64,000 nucleotides of DNA from JAJDIA01 sp031555735 (GTDB lineage Bacteria > Bacteroidota > Bacteroidia > Bacteroidales > Tannerellaceae), in contig JAVBUE010000016.1 of the NCBI GenBank assembly GCA_031555735.1, forward strand, positions 39,924-103,923, read 5' to 3'. The translations under genes and the position numbers were made by a program. This document shows positions 23,741-33,437 of this stretch, piece after piece. The notes beneath the pieces are model-generated. The model was given only the letters and a program-made list of their open reading frames with translations. It searched no databases and was not told the origin of the DNA. Each line of letters starts with the position of its first letter. The stretch's first letter is position 1.

Positions 23741-25267
23741 ATGCCAATCAATCAGCTTAAAGCAGGAGCCATACTGAACTATGTAGTACTTGGCCTCAAT
23801 TGTGTGGTCGGGTTACTATATACACCCTATATGCTCCGCATGATGGGACAAAGCGAATACGGATTGTATTCACTGGTCGCTTCCGTCATAGCTTATCTGA
23901 CGATTATGGATTTCGGGTTTGGCAATGCGATCATCCGCTATACCGCCAAATTCCGCGCGGAAGGCAAAAAGGAAGAACAGTATTCCATGTTTGGGATGTT
24001 CCTGGTTCTCTATTCGGTGATTGGTGTTTTATCGCTCGGCGTAGGATCCGTATTATATTATAATGTAGAGTCGCTGTTCGGAGATACGATGACTGCACTC
24101 GAATTGTCGAGGGCAAAGATACTCATGCTCCTGATGCTCCTCAACCTGGCCGTTACTTTCCCGCTCAGTATTTTCGGATCGGTTATCACTGCCTACGAAG
24201 ATTTTGTGTTTCAGAAAGTAGTCGCGATTATACGCATCCTGCTGAATACGGCAGTGATGATCGTGCTGCTGAAATATGGCTACAAAGCCATCGCTCTGGT
24301 CGTGGTGCAAACCCTCTTCAATATCGCAACCCTGTTGCTGAATGCCTATTACTGCAAATACAAGATTAAAATCCGTATCCTTTTCAGACGTTTTCAGTGG
24401 GGCTTCCTGAAAGAGGTGGCGATCTATTCCTTTTGGATATTTCTGAATATCATCATGGATCGTATTTATTGGAGTACCGGTCAGTTTGTGCTGGGTGCTG
24501 TTGTGGGGACTACAGCGGTAGCTGTGTTTGCTGTGGCCGTTCATTTGCAATCAATGTATATGTCGTTTTCAACTGCTATTTCCGGTGTCTTTCTTCCAAG
24601 AATCACCGCTATGGTTGCCAAACAATCCTCTGATCGGGATATATCCGATCTGTTTATCCGCACTGGCCGCATTCAGTTTATTGTGATGGCGTTTCTTCTG
24701 TCCGGGTTTGTGCTATTAGGCCGTCCATTTATCCATTTTTGGGCAGGTGAGGGGTATGACGATGCCTACATTATTGCGTTGCTCTTTTTTTGTGCTATGA
24801 CTATACCATTGATACAAAACGTGGGGATTTCCATTTTGCAAGCACGTAATCAGATGAAGTTCAGATCCGTGTTGTATGTTTCTATTGCTATATGTAGCTT
24901 AGGTGGACAAATCGTACTTGCAAAGCATTTTGGGGGTATTGGGTGCTCTCTCGCAATCAGCAGTGCTTTATTTATAGGAACGGGAGTGATTATGAATATC
25001 TACTATTTTAGGGTTCAAAAGCTGAACATCCCTCGTTTTTGGAAGGAAATAGCTAAGATGTCACTTGTACCCATTGTGATTTCTATAGTAGGTTGTTATG
25101 TTGTAAACCAAATTGTTCTTAATGATATGTTTGATTTCATAAAGATAGCCTCGTTATTTACATTGCTTTATATTCCTTCTTTTTGGGTATTGAGCATGAA
25201 TGCTTATGAGCACGAACTGTTTATATCCCCATTACGGAGTATATATAGAAAAATTAAAAAGATATGA
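23741..25267 (+). CDS. Wzx-like oligosaccharide flippase
   Basis: The protein has 508 residues with 12-14 membrane spans; the start LKAGAILNYVVLGLNCVVGLLYTPYML and LVASVIAYLTIMDFGFGNAIIRY are typical of MATE-fold polysaccharide flippases. It should turn the lipid-linked repeat unit from the cytoplasmic to the periplasmic face of the inner membrane. GC content falls along this gene from core-like to AT-rich, marking the left edge of the variable, probably transferred, part of the capsule locus. Its stop overlaps the next start (ATGA). Confidence 0.9.
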   Translation: MPINQLKAGAILNYVVLGLNCVVGLLYTPYMLRMMGQSEYGLYSLVASVIAYLTIMDFGFGNAIIRYTAKFRAEGKKEEQYSMFGMFLVLYSVIGVLSLGVGSVLYYNVESLFGDTMTALELSRAKILMLLMLLNLAVTFPLSIFGSVITAYEDFVFQKVVAIIRILLNTAVMIVLLKYGYKAIALVVVQTLFNIATLLLNAYYCKYKIKIRILFRRFQWGFLKEVAIYSFWIFLNIIMDRIYWSTGQFVLGAVVGTTAVAVFAVAVHLQSMYMSFSTAISGVFLPRITAMVAKQSSDRDISDLFIRTGRIQFIVMAFLLSGFVLLGRPFIHFWAGEGYDDAYIIALLFFCAMTIPLIQNVGISILQARNQMKFRSVLYVSIAICSLGGQIVLAKHFGGIGCSLAISSALFIGTGVIMNIYYFRVQKLNIPRFWKEIAKMSLVPIVISIVGCYVVNQIVLNDMFDFIKIASLFTLLYIPSFWVLSMNAYEHELFISPLRSIYRKIKKI

Positions 25268-26418
25268 AAAAATGCTCATGTAACAAATGGTTGATATGTT
25301 GTCTGGTTGTCTCATTCGCAGTAAATATACTTGTGCTGGCATTAGACACAATCCCTTTGCTTTATTCTCGTATTGATAGAGTGCATGAAGAATCCGCAAA
25401 AGGGGTCACTGAAGAAGTTGTTGTAGAACAAGCCTTGAAGATGGCCATGTCTGACGAAATTGAGACGGTGTGGAACGAGCCAAGAGGCTTTACGCGAGAA
25501 ATGCTCAGTCTGATTAGGGGAAGTAATGTGGATGAGAATTTTAAACGTTACAATTATCCCAGGGCATATTTGTTTTGTGGTTTGTCTGAGTATTTAATCA
25601 AAAAAAATAATTTGAATAAACTTGAAATCGTTGAGAGGGAGTTTAGTAAGTTGATTGATAATCAGGGAAATCCTGCTTTCCCCTTGGATAAAGTGGATCA
25701 AGTGCCATTTGGAATAACTTCTTTGAATTTGTATAAATGTTATCAAAAAGATAAATTTCTTGTTTTTGCAGATTCTCTATATGCATATTTGAAAGAAAGT
25801 GTCAATAAAAAATACGATGCGATTCTTTACCGAAAAAATTCTAAGGATCAGTTAGATGATGTTATAGGGATGGTCGTTCCATTCCTTGTAGAATATTATA
25901 AGGTTACAAATAAAGAAGAAGTGTTATTATTGGCAGAAAAACAACTTGATTTTTATGTCACATATGGTGTAGATAGGATAACATTTATTCCAGCTCATGG
26001 TTTCGATTTGGAATCTAAAGTAAAAACCGGGTCTATCAATTGGGGAAGAGGGATAGGTTGGTATTTGTTAGGACTTGTTTATTTAAATGATGCGACTAAT
26101 GGGAAATACAATGTCGAATATGAGGGTATTGTTGCCTCTCTTAATAAACTTAAGAACGAAGACGGAGTGTGGACTCAGTTTCCGGGTAGTTCGACGATCT
26201 ATGATGCATCAACAACGACCATGTTCCTATTTGGGCTTAGCTATAGTATTGATTTTAGAAAAGAAGATGTATTGAGTTCGATAAAATTGGGATCTGACGG
26301 TAAGGTTAAATCAACCTCGGGAGATACCTATGGTCTAAATTCTTATTCTTCTTCATTCGGAAACAGTGAATTATCACAAGGCATGTTGCTTTTGCTTTTG
26401 TCAAAACTCAATAAATAA
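25264..26418 (+). CDS. membrane-anchored GH88/GH105-like protein
   Basis: The protein has 384 residues. A cytoplasmic Cys-rich start and one span (residues about 9-30) anchor it, with the rest outside. The body shows alpha/alpha-barrel repeats and motifs of unsaturated glucuronyl/galacturonyl hydrolases: DDVIGMVVPFLVEYY, IPAHGFD and NWGRGIGWYLLGL, close to the WGRG-GW motif. GH88/105 enzymes remove the unsaturated uronic acid left by polysaccharide lyases. In a synthesis operon it may trim, edit or release the polymer instead; a link to the uronic acid made by the dehydrogenases is plausible. AT-rich; not a usual member of capsule loci. Confidence 0.65.
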   Translation: MKKCSCNKWLICCLVVSFAVNILVLALDTIPLLYSRIDRVHEESAKGVTEEVVVEQALKMAMSDEIETVWNEPRGFTREMLSLIRGSNVDENFKRYNYPRAYLFCGLSEYLIKKNNLNKLEIVEREFSKLIDNQGNPAFPLDKVDQVPFGITSLNLYKCYQKDKFLVFADSLYAYLKESVNKKYDAILYRKNSKDQLDDVIGMVVPFLVEYYKVTNKEEVLLLAEKQLDFYVTYGVDRITFIPAHGFDLESKVKTGSINWGRGIGWYLLGLVYLNDATNGKYNVEYEGIVASLNKLKNEDGVWTQFPGSSTIYDASTTTMFLFGLSYSIDFRKEDVLSSIKLGSDGKVKSTSGDTYGLNSYSSSFGNSELSQGMLLLLLSKLNK

Positions 26419-26427
26419 CGTGTAACG

Positions 26428-27585
26428 ATGAGAATCTGTATCCTAACCCAACCCCTCCATACCAACTACGGCGGTCTGTTACAAGCATACGCTTTACAAA
26501 CGGTATTGAAACGTATGGGGCATAAGGTGGTAACAGACCGGTATGGAGCAAAGCGTCCGATCTCTTTTTCAAAGCGAATACTCTATTTCGGTTATCATTT
26601 TCTCAAGCGTTTCATCTTACAAGATAAACGATATAACCCTTTTCAATTTATGTTTTCAGGATCCAATAGTCGTTTGGTAAAGATGCGAAAGGAAATAGCT
26701 GTTAATACCGAACGGTTTGTAGATACCCACATCGACACAATAGATTTTTTCAAGGGAAAAAACAAGCCCGAAAAAGAAACGTTGGATCAGTTTGAGGCAT
26801 TGGTAGTAGGCAGTGATCAGGTATGGCGTCCTATTTATAGTTATATCCCCGCCTATTTTCTTGATTTCGCTATTGGAAAGTCAATTAAACGAATTGCGTA
26901 TGCCGCTTCTTTCGGTGTTGATCAGTGTGAGTTTTCTCCGAAACTTACTGAACAATGCGCAAAGCTTGCAAAGCAATTCGATGCTATTTCCGTACGTGAG
27001 GATTCAGGTGTAGAGTTATGCCGGAAGTCTTTAGGTGTGGAAGCTGTTCATCTGCTTGATCCGACCCTGCTGTTAGACAAGGAGGATTATTTACAGTTGA
27101 TCGAGGAAAATGACAGTGTTGTTGATATGGAAAAACGGATGATGTGTTACATCCTTGATAAAACTCCAGAAAAAAGAAATATCATCGATCACATATCATC
27201 CGAATTGGGCTTACTCCCTTTGGAAGTGATGCCTGAAGAGAAACTAACCGCAGGTACGAAAGATGCGACTAAATGCATCTTCCCCTCTGTGTCTGAATGG
27301 ATCAATGGTTTTAGAGTATCAGAGTTTGTAGTGACAGACTCCTTTCATGGGACAGTCTTTGCGATCATATTCAATAAGCCATTTGTGGCCATTCTCAATA
27401 AAGAACGAGGGTCTTCACGGTTTACTTCATTGCTCCGTATTTTCAATCTTGAAGAGAGGGCTATCTGCTCCCATGCAGAGTTGAGTGCCGCACATATGCG
27501 GCTTATCGACTATGCAGAAGTAAACAGAATTAGAAATGAATGGAAAGAGAAATCTACTGATTATTTCAAAAAGAACATACTATAA
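26428..27585 (+). CDS. polysaccharide pyruvyltransferase family protein
   Basis: The protein has 385 residues. The start RICILTQPLHTNYGGLLQAYALQTVLKRMGHKV, the middle ALVVGSDQVWRPIY, SIKRIAYAASFGV and the C-terminal VVTDSFHGTVFAIIFNKPFVAI are all hallmarks of the WcaK/CsaB (PF04230) family. It transfers pyruvate from phosphoenolpyruvate to a sugar hydroxyl pair as a ketal, giving the polymer negative charge. Cytoplasmic. Part of the co-directional capsule run with 9 bases to the previous and 3 to the next gene. Confidence 0.88.
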   Translation: MRICILTQPLHTNYGGLLQAYALQTVLKRMGHKVVTDRYGAKRPISFSKRILYFGYHFLKRFILQDKRYNPFQFMFSGSNSRLVKMRKEIAVNTERFVDTHIDTIDFFKGKNKPEKETLDQFEALVVGSDQVWRPIYSYIPAYFLDFAIGKSIKRIAYAASFGVDQCEFSPKLTEQCAKLAKQFDAISVREDSGVELCRKSLGVEAVHLLDPTLLLDKEDYLQLIEENDSVVDMEKRMMCYILDKTPEKRNIIDHISSELGLLPLEVMPEEKLTAGTKDATKCIFPSVSEWINGFRVSEFVVTDSFHGTVFAIIFNKPFVAILNKERGSSRFTSLLRIFNLEERAICSHAELSAAHMRLIDYAEVNRIRNEWKEKSTDYFKKNIL

Positions 27586-27588
27586 TAG

Positions 27589-28566
27589 ATGGATACACAA
27601 TCTGCCCCAAAAGTGTCTGTTATTGTTCCAGTATATAATGTGGAAAAATATATTAGACGTTGTCTAAGATCATTGTTAGATCAAACATATAGTGACTTGG
27701 AAATTATATTAGTCAATGACTGTACACCTGATAATTCAATGCTTATTGTCAATGAGTATGCTGTAATTGATAATCGCATTAAAATAATAAATTTAGATGT
27801 TAACCATGGGCCAATGCGTGTTAGAGATATTGGTGTAAAACATACAACCGGTGATTATATTGTTTTTTGTGATAGTGATGATTGGATGCCTAAGGATGCA
27901 ATTAGTATATTGCTAAGTAAAGCTTGCGAAGCAGATGCAGATATCGTTGTTGGTGCTTATGAGCGTGTAGATTCTACAGGGAGGCGAAAAGCTGCTCGTA
28001 AACCAAAGTTGAACTACGGCTATGATTCGTATTCAATGTGCAAATCTATGTTAAGCAACGAAATGTCACACTCTTTATGGGGTAAAATCTACAAATCGAC
28101 TCTGTTGCGTGGTAAGAATTATCTGATTTACGATAATTTTACCAATAGTGAAGATAAATTGCTTCAATATCAAATTGTTGATTTTGTTAAAAATGTACAG
28201 GTTGTTGATGACGTTGTCTATTTTTATTGTGTAAATGAATTTTCTTCGACAATGAATAAAGCGTTGTTTGTGTCTAATAATTCAATTTCTGATATGCAGA
28301 TTGTATTTAATTATATGATTGATAAATTTAAAAATGACCCCCAGATGCTTTTTTTACTGGAACGAAACATTGTGTCTTTTTCAGTTAATCTTGCAAGAAA
28401 CAAATTTGTCAACCCAATACGCTTCCTTGAAGGTGTTAATTTGCTAAATAAAATGAATCTGCTCTCATTTTCTAAAATGAAATATTATTTTCATGGCAAG
28501 ACGCTAATCTATAATTATTTTTTTGCGAGATTAAGTATTTGTAAAAGTCGATATTTTGATTGTTGA
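27589..28566 (+). CDS. GT2-family glycosyltransferase
   Basis: The protein has 325 residues. The GT-A fold is clear at the start: VSVIVPVYNVEKYIRRCLRSLLDQTYSDLEIILVNDCTPDNS, and the metal-binding DxD appears as FCDSDDWM at about residues 96-103. An inverting enzyme using a nucleotide sugar; donor and acceptor are not readable. Strongly AT-rich, like its neighbours. Confidence 0.9.
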   Translation: MDTQSAPKVSVIVPVYNVEKYIRRCLRSLLDQTYSDLEIILVNDCTPDNSMLIVNEYAVIDNRIKIINLDVNHGPMRVRDIGVKHTTGDYIVFCDSDDWMPKDAISILLSKACEADADIVVGAYERVDSTGRRKAARKPKLNYGYDSYSMCKSMLSNEMSHSLWGKIYKSTLLRGKNYLIYDNFTNSEDKLLQYQIVDFVKNVQVVDDVVYFYCVNEFSSTMNKALFVSNNSISDMQIVFNYMIDKFKNDPQMLFLLERNIVSFSVNLARNKFVNPIRFLEGVNLLNKMNLLSFSKMKYYFHGKTLIYNYFFARLSICKSRYFDC

Positions 28567-28569
28567 TCA

Positions 28570-30003
28570 ATGGATAGATTGTTATTTTTCTGTTATTATG
28601 CTATTGTAATTATAGTTTCTTACTTTTTATACTTAAATGTTGGTTTTGAATTTAGGAAACAATTGTTATGTTTCACCTTGATTCTTGCTCTTGTTGCACT
28701 TTTGCCATTTGTGTTTAAAAAGGAGCCCGTTCCCTTAATTAAGGGACAGTATTTTAGACCTGTTTTTATTTTTATTCTGGGATTTATTGTTGTACATTTT
28801 CAAATATATGTCGATCTTATGTTGGATAATGTGGACATCAACGATTTGAATCGATTGATGTCTGCGGGGGCGATTAATAAATCGGCTTTAATCTCTGTGG
28901 CAGGATTGGCTTCATTTCTTTCCGGGTATATATATTACATTCCTTCGGTTGATATTTTTAGCAAGAAAATGAGAAATGATTTAAGATCAAAGAATTCTAT
29001 AAAATTGTTGATAATAATATGGTTTTTTTTATTGGTATTAATCCTTATTTTTTTTCGTCAATATTATTTTTTGTCTAGATACGGAAAAAATATTGAGGGT
29101 ACATCTCAATCTTATTTGATTCTTCTGTTTGAGGTTGTGTTTTTTGCTATAGTCTCTATAGGTAGTTATAATGCTTATGTAAATAAGATAAATAAATTTT
29201 CAAACTATATAAAGTCGTTTGGTGTATTGTTTGTTGTTACTTGTTTTGTTTATTTTTTGCTAATCTTATTATCTGGTGATCGTGGTCCAATAATATATAT
29301 GACTTTGGCTATCTTTTTTTCATATATACTTGTCACTAAAAAGAAATATAGCCTTTATCGAATTGTGTTGTTTTTTTATATTGGTGCGATACTAGTCACA
29401 ATTATGGGTGTCGCACGTTCTTTGGATAAAGAATTGTCTTATTCGGATCGATTCACAATTGCATCAAAAGAATTCGAGAGTCAAAGCATTAGCCCTTATA
29501 CTAATGAGTTGGCAGGGTCGGTCAGAACACTTGAATATGCAGTAGAATATGTGCCAGAAAATCACCCTTATCTTTATGGTTTATTTAAAGTAAAAGAAAT
29601 TGTTTCGATTATTCCATATATAAGTCACCTCTCAAGGATTTTTTTTGATAATCAATTCAAATACAAGGGGACAGCTTCTTTCTTAACATGGATTGAGCAA
29701 GGAAATAATCCTTCCAGCGGAGCAGGTGCAACTGTGGTTGCTGACCTTTATATTGATTTTGGATGGTTGGGTGTTGTTCTTGGGTTATTTATGTTTGGAT
29801 TGCTTTTTAGAAAACTTGACTATATCCTTTTTTGCAAAGATCTTTCTCAAGTTTCAATGTTTAGTTCGATTTTAGGAATCGTTTTGTTTTCAATGGCAGT
29901 TTATATCCCTCGATCCACACTGTTGTTACAATTAAAACTTATTGTTTGGGTGTGGGTTGTTGTATATGTGTATAAATTAATAATATTTTATGCGCGAAGG
30001 TAA
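28570..30003 (+). CDS. Wzy-like oligosaccharide repeat-unit polymerase
   Basis: The protein has 477 residues with about 11-12 membrane spans and a large periplasmic loop (residues about 285-400, with SGAGATVVADLYIDFGWLGVVLG near its end), a topology and motif usual for O-antigen polymerases. It would join repeat units on the outer face of the inner membrane. Sequence between strains of such genes is highly variable and this one is AT-rich. It overlaps the next gene by 14 bases. Confidence 0.82.
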   Translation: MDRLLFFCYYAIVIIVSYFLYLNVGFEFRKQLLCFTLILALVALLPFVFKKEPVPLIKGQYFRPVFIFILGFIVVHFQIYVDLMLDNVDINDLNRLMSAGAINKSALISVAGLASFLSGYIYYIPSVDIFSKKMRNDLRSKNSIKLLIIIWFFLLVLILIFFRQYYFLSRYGKNIEGTSQSYLILLFEVVFFAIVSIGSYNAYVNKINKFSNYIKSFGVLFVVTCFVYFLLILLSGDRGPIIYMTLAIFFSYILVTKKKYSLYRIVLFFYIGAILVTIMGVARSLDKELSYSDRFTIASKEFESQSISPYTNELAGSVRTLEYAVEYVPENHPYLYGLFKVKEIVSIIPYISHLSRIFFDNQFKYKGTASFLTWIEQGNNPSSGAGATVVADLYIDFGWLGVVLGLFMFGLLFRKLDYILFCKDLSQVSMFSSILGIVLFSMAVYIPRSTLLLQLKLIVWVWVVVYVYKLIIFYARR

Positions 30004-31081
30004 AATGCTATTTTTAGTTGCCACGCTTAATAGCGGGGGAATCGAGAATTATATATTGAGATATATTAATTATGACAAAGATTCGGATGCTTATGTTCTA
30101 TGTAAGAGTGGTGAAGGTGGTCAACTTGAAAAAAAATATTTTGAAAGACTGGGATTTGATAATGTTGTGAAGATCAAGATTGGATATTTTAATATAATTT
30201 CCTGGTGTCGTTTGTTTCGGTTTATAAAAAAAAATAATATAATTACTGTTTGTGATTTTACAGGTGAAGTATCTGGGATACCCATCTATATAGCCAAAGT
30301 GGCTGGAGTAAAAAATAGGCTTGTTTTTTATAGGCATTCGCGATCTTCATTTAGCCATAATTGCAGCAGATATATATATGTTAAATTAATGAAATTTCTA
30401 ATTAATAATTATTCTACTAAAATACTTTCAAATTCTCAATCTGCTCTTGATTTTTTTCATAACGGATGGCAAATGTGTCCTTTAAAATATCGAGTTATAT
30501 ATAATGGAGTGGATCGAGAGTTTATTGACACTTCATATTTTGGTCAATACATTCGACAAGATCTAATGATCCCTGTAGATGCTTTTGTTATTGGTCATAC
30601 TGGGCGAGTCGATGCAGCCAAAAATCACAATACAATTTTAAAGGTTGCTCAGATTGTCTGTCGCATTAATCCTAAAGTCCACTTTATTCTTGCAGGTAAT
30701 GGAACTGATTTTTTGACAGTAGATGAATTCAAAGACAGAATACACTTGCTTGGTTATAGAAATGATGTTGGAAATTTATTGGCCGCTATGGATCTGTTTT
30801 ATTTTCCTTCAATTACAGAAGGGCAGCCGAATTCATTGATTGAGGCTATGGTTAAAAACGTGCCTGTGATCGCATCAGATATAGAGCCCATCAAAGAAAC
30901 AGTTCCAAAGCGCATGATTAGCGAATTACTCCCACCTAAGGATGTGCAAAAAGCGGTGGAAAAAATTCTTCATGCAATTGGTGACCATTTTTTTCTTCAA
31001 AGTCTTAGATGCGGAGATTGGGCTGTTGAATATTATGATTCTGAAAAATTATTTAGTCAATTTAAACAGGAGTTGCAATGA
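29990..31081 (+). CDS. GT4-family glycosyltransferase A
   Basis: The protein has 363 residues and a GT-B fold: N-terminal FLVATLNSGGIENYILRYI and C-terminal VIGHTGRVDAAKNHNTIL, FILAGNGTDFL, then the donor-site E-x7-E pattern in FFPSITEGQPNSLIEAM-like sequence (YFPSITEGQPNSLIEAMVK). Retaining glycosyltransferase. Starts inside the polymerase gene (14-base overlap) and its stop overlaps the next ATG. Confidence 0.88.
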   Translation: MREGKMLFLVATLNSGGIENYILRYINYDKDSDAYVLCKSGEGGQLEKKYFERLGFDNVVKIKIGYFNIISWCRLFRFIKKNNIITVCDFTGEVSGIPIYIAKVAGVKNRLVFYRHSRSSFSHNCSRYIYVKLMKFLINNYSTKILSNSQSALDFFHNGWQMCPLKYRVIYNGVDREFIDTSYFGQYIRQDLMIPVDAFVIGHTGRVDAAKNHNTILKVAQIVCRINPKVHFILAGNGTDFLTVDEFKDRIHLLGYRNDVGNLLAAMDLFYFPSITEGQPNSLIEAMVKNVPVIASDIEPIKETVPKRMISELLPPKDVQKAVEKILHAIGDHFFLQSLRCGDWAVEYYDSEKLFSQFKQELQ

Positions 31082-32253
31082 CATTGGTATTTGCTTGTGA
31101 ACAAAGATTTATTTCGCATAATAATGTTTACTATACAGATAATTCATCGTATGGAGATGCATTATGGGCGAGATATCTTAATGTGTTTGATAATGTGATT
31201 GTTGTCGCTAGAGTGAGAAAAATAGAAACAATAGTTGATGACGTAAATTATTTCAGAATATCTAATTCCAGAATTTCATTTGTGGATATGCCATATTATA
31301 TTGGCCCGATTGAGTATTTAAAAAAAAGGTCTGAAATAAAAAAAATAGCAAAAAAAAATGCCATCAATGGCAGGGCTTATATATGCAGGGTTCCAGGCCA
31401 AATGGGCTTAGCGATGTCATCTGCTTTGCGTAAGAAGTCTATTCCTTATGCAGTTGAAGTCGTTGGTGATCCTTGGGATGTCTTTGCCCCTGGTGCAATA
31501 AAACATCCATTATCTCCGTTGTTTCGTATTACTGCGCGAGAAACGCTAAGAAGGATTACTCTAAATGCCGCGGCGGTTTTATATGTTACAAAATTTCAAC
31601 TTCAAAAACGATATCCAGCAAAAAAAAATGCATTTACTACTAATGCATCTGATGTTTTTCTTAATCGCGAAAATGTAATAACACCGAGACCTGATATGAC
31701 GAAAGGGTGTTGTGTGAAATTATTGGCTATTGGATCGTTAAGCCAAATGTATAAATCACCAGACATTGCAGTAAAGGCTTTGGCTTTGTTGAAGAAAAAA
31801 GGAATTGTATGTTCTTTGACATGGCTGGGAGATGGACAATACAAGAATGAAATGATTTGTTTAGCAAATAAATTGAATGTGGGAAATGAAGTTATTTTTG
31901 CTGGAAATGTATCCTCAGAAAAAGTATGGAAAAATTTGGCTGAAACTGATATTTTTCTTCACATTTCACGTACTGAAGGGCTGCCTCGTGCCGTAATTGA
32001 AGCTATGGGAGCTGGATTGCCATGTATAGGCTCTCGAGTCGGAGGTATTCCAGAGTTGCTGGATGATATCGCTTTAGTGAATGAGATAAAACCGGAAGTT
32101 GTAGCTAATAAAATAATCGAATTTTTGAAAAATTCAGATTTGATGCAACATCAAGCTATGAGGAATTTTGAAGAGGCAAATAATTATAGAGATTCAATAC
32201 TGTCAAAAAGAAGAAATTCTTTTTATGAATATATAAAAAGCAGCTGTGTTTAA
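31078..32253 (+). CDS. GT4-family glycosyltransferase B
   Basis: The protein has 391 residues with GT-B organisation. C-terminal motifs LLAIGSLSQMYKSPDIAVKAL, LTWLGDGQY and FLHISRTEGLPRAVIEAMGAGLPCIGSRVGGIPELL define the nucleotide-sugar site (E-x7-E). The phrase VEVVGDPWDVFAPGAIKHP is seen in a subgroup of capsule enzymes. ATGA overlap with the preceding gene. AT-rich. Confidence 0.88.
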   Translation: MTLVFACEQRFISHNNVYYTDNSSYGDALWARYLNVFDNVIVVARVRKIETIVDDVNYFRISNSRISFVDMPYYIGPIEYLKKRSEIKKIAKKNAINGRAYICRVPGQMGLAMSSALRKKSIPYAVEVVGDPWDVFAPGAIKHPLSPLFRITARETLRRITLNAAAVLYVTKFQLQKRYPAKKNAFTTNASDVFLNRENVITPRPDMTKGCCVKLLAIGSLSQMYKSPDIAVKALALLKKKGIVCSLTWLGDGQYKNEMICLANKLNVGNEVIFAGNVSSEKVWKNLAETDIFLHISRTEGLPRAVIEAMGAGLPCIGSRVGGIPELLDDIALVNEIKPEVVANKIIEFLKNSDLMQHQAMRNFEEANNYRDSILSKRRNSFYEYIKSSCV

Positions 32254-32267
32254 TTTATTTTTCCGAA

Positions 32268-33437
32268 ATGAAATATAATAAACCTAAATTTTTTCGAATA
32301 GCTACTGTCCCTGTTTCGTTGTGTTTTTTATTAGATGGGCAATTGAAATATTTGAATAAATATTATGAAATCACAGCAATAGCTTCAGATGGAAATAATG
32401 ATTTATGGAATATATTAAAAGAGAAAGAAGGAGTTAAATGTCATCCCATACCGATGGCTCGTGATATTTCTATTGCTAAAGATTTACTCTCTTTAATTAA
32501 TCTTTATATTTTTTTTTCTAAAGAACGCCCTGATATAATACATGCAAATACACCAAAAGCTAGCCTATTAAGTATGTTAGCAGCAAAAGTGGCTGGGGTG
32601 CCAATTCGAATTTATACAGTGACTGGTTTAAGGTTTGAGGGTGAATCTGGTTATATGCGAAAGATCCTAATTCTGATGGAGAAATTAACCTGTTGGGCCG
32701 CAACTAAGGTTATTCCAGAAGGCGAAGGAGTTAAGCATACCCTATACCGGAATAAAATTACTTCAAAACCATTAAAAGTAGTCGGTTATGGAAATATTAA
32801 TGGTATCAATTCTTCTTTTTTTCAAAAAGTAAATGTGTCAGAAAATATCGTGAAAAATCTGAAATATGATTTGGAAATAAAATTAGATGAACTTGTCTTT
32901 TGCTTTGTCGGTCGCATTGTAAAAGACAAAGGAATTAACGAATTAGTTAATGCTTTTATCCGTTTAAACCAAAAATATCCCCATACTAAACTTTTACTCG
33001 TTGGACCTTTTGAAAGAGATCTGGATCCTCTAAAAAAGGAAACTGAAGAAATGCTTAAAAACCATGCTTCCATTATTGTCACAGGATTCCAGCAGGATGT
33101 ACGTCCTTTCTTCGCTATATCTGATATTTTTGTTTTTCCAAGTTACCGTGAAGGCTTTCCTAATGTAGTAATGCAAGCCGGTGCTATGGATTTACCATGT
33201 ATTGTATCGGACATAAACGGTTGTAATGAAATAATAAAGCTGGATATAAATGGGATAATTATCCCACCTAAAAACACAGAAGCACTATATGATGCTATGG
33301 AGCTATTATTGACGGATAATACCAAAAGGACATTCCTGGCATCCAATGCTCGTAAAATGATTGCTGATCGTTACGAGCAGTCGTATGTGTGGAGTGAGTT
33401 GTTAAAAGAATACCAATCATTGGAACAAAAGAATTAA
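32268..33437 (+). CDS. GT4-family glycosyltransferase C (PglA-like)
   Basis: The protein has 389 residues. Segments FRIATVPVSLCFLLDGQLKYLNKYYEITAIAS, IIHANTPKASLLSMLAAKVAGV, FCFVGRIVKDKGINELVNAF and FPSYREGFPNVVMQAGAMDLPCIVSDINGCNEII match the PglA/Cap branch that usually stands directly before a PglC-type transferase and adds the second sugar (often GalNAc) to the lipid-linked first sugar. The next gene is indeed PglC-like and overlaps by one base (TAATG). The base composition changes sharply at this junction. Confidence 0.86.
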   Translation: MKYNKPKFFRIATVPVSLCFLLDGQLKYLNKYYEITAIASDGNNDLWNILKEKEGVKCHPIPMARDISIAKDLLSLINLYIFFSKERPDIIHANTPKASLLSMLAAKVAGVPIRIYTVTGLRFEGESGYMRKILILMEKLTCWAATKVIPEGEGVKHTLYRNKITSKPLKVVGYGNINGINSSFFQKVNVSENIVKNLKYDLEIKLDELVFCFVGRIVKDKGINELVNAFIRLNQKYPHTKLLLVGPFERDLDPLKKETEEMLKNHASIIVTGFQQDVRPFFAISDIFVFPSYREGFPNVVMQAGAMDLPCIVSDINGCNEIIKLDINGIIIPPKNTEALYDAMELLLTDNTKRTFLASNARKMIADRYEQSYVWSELLKEYQSLEQKN

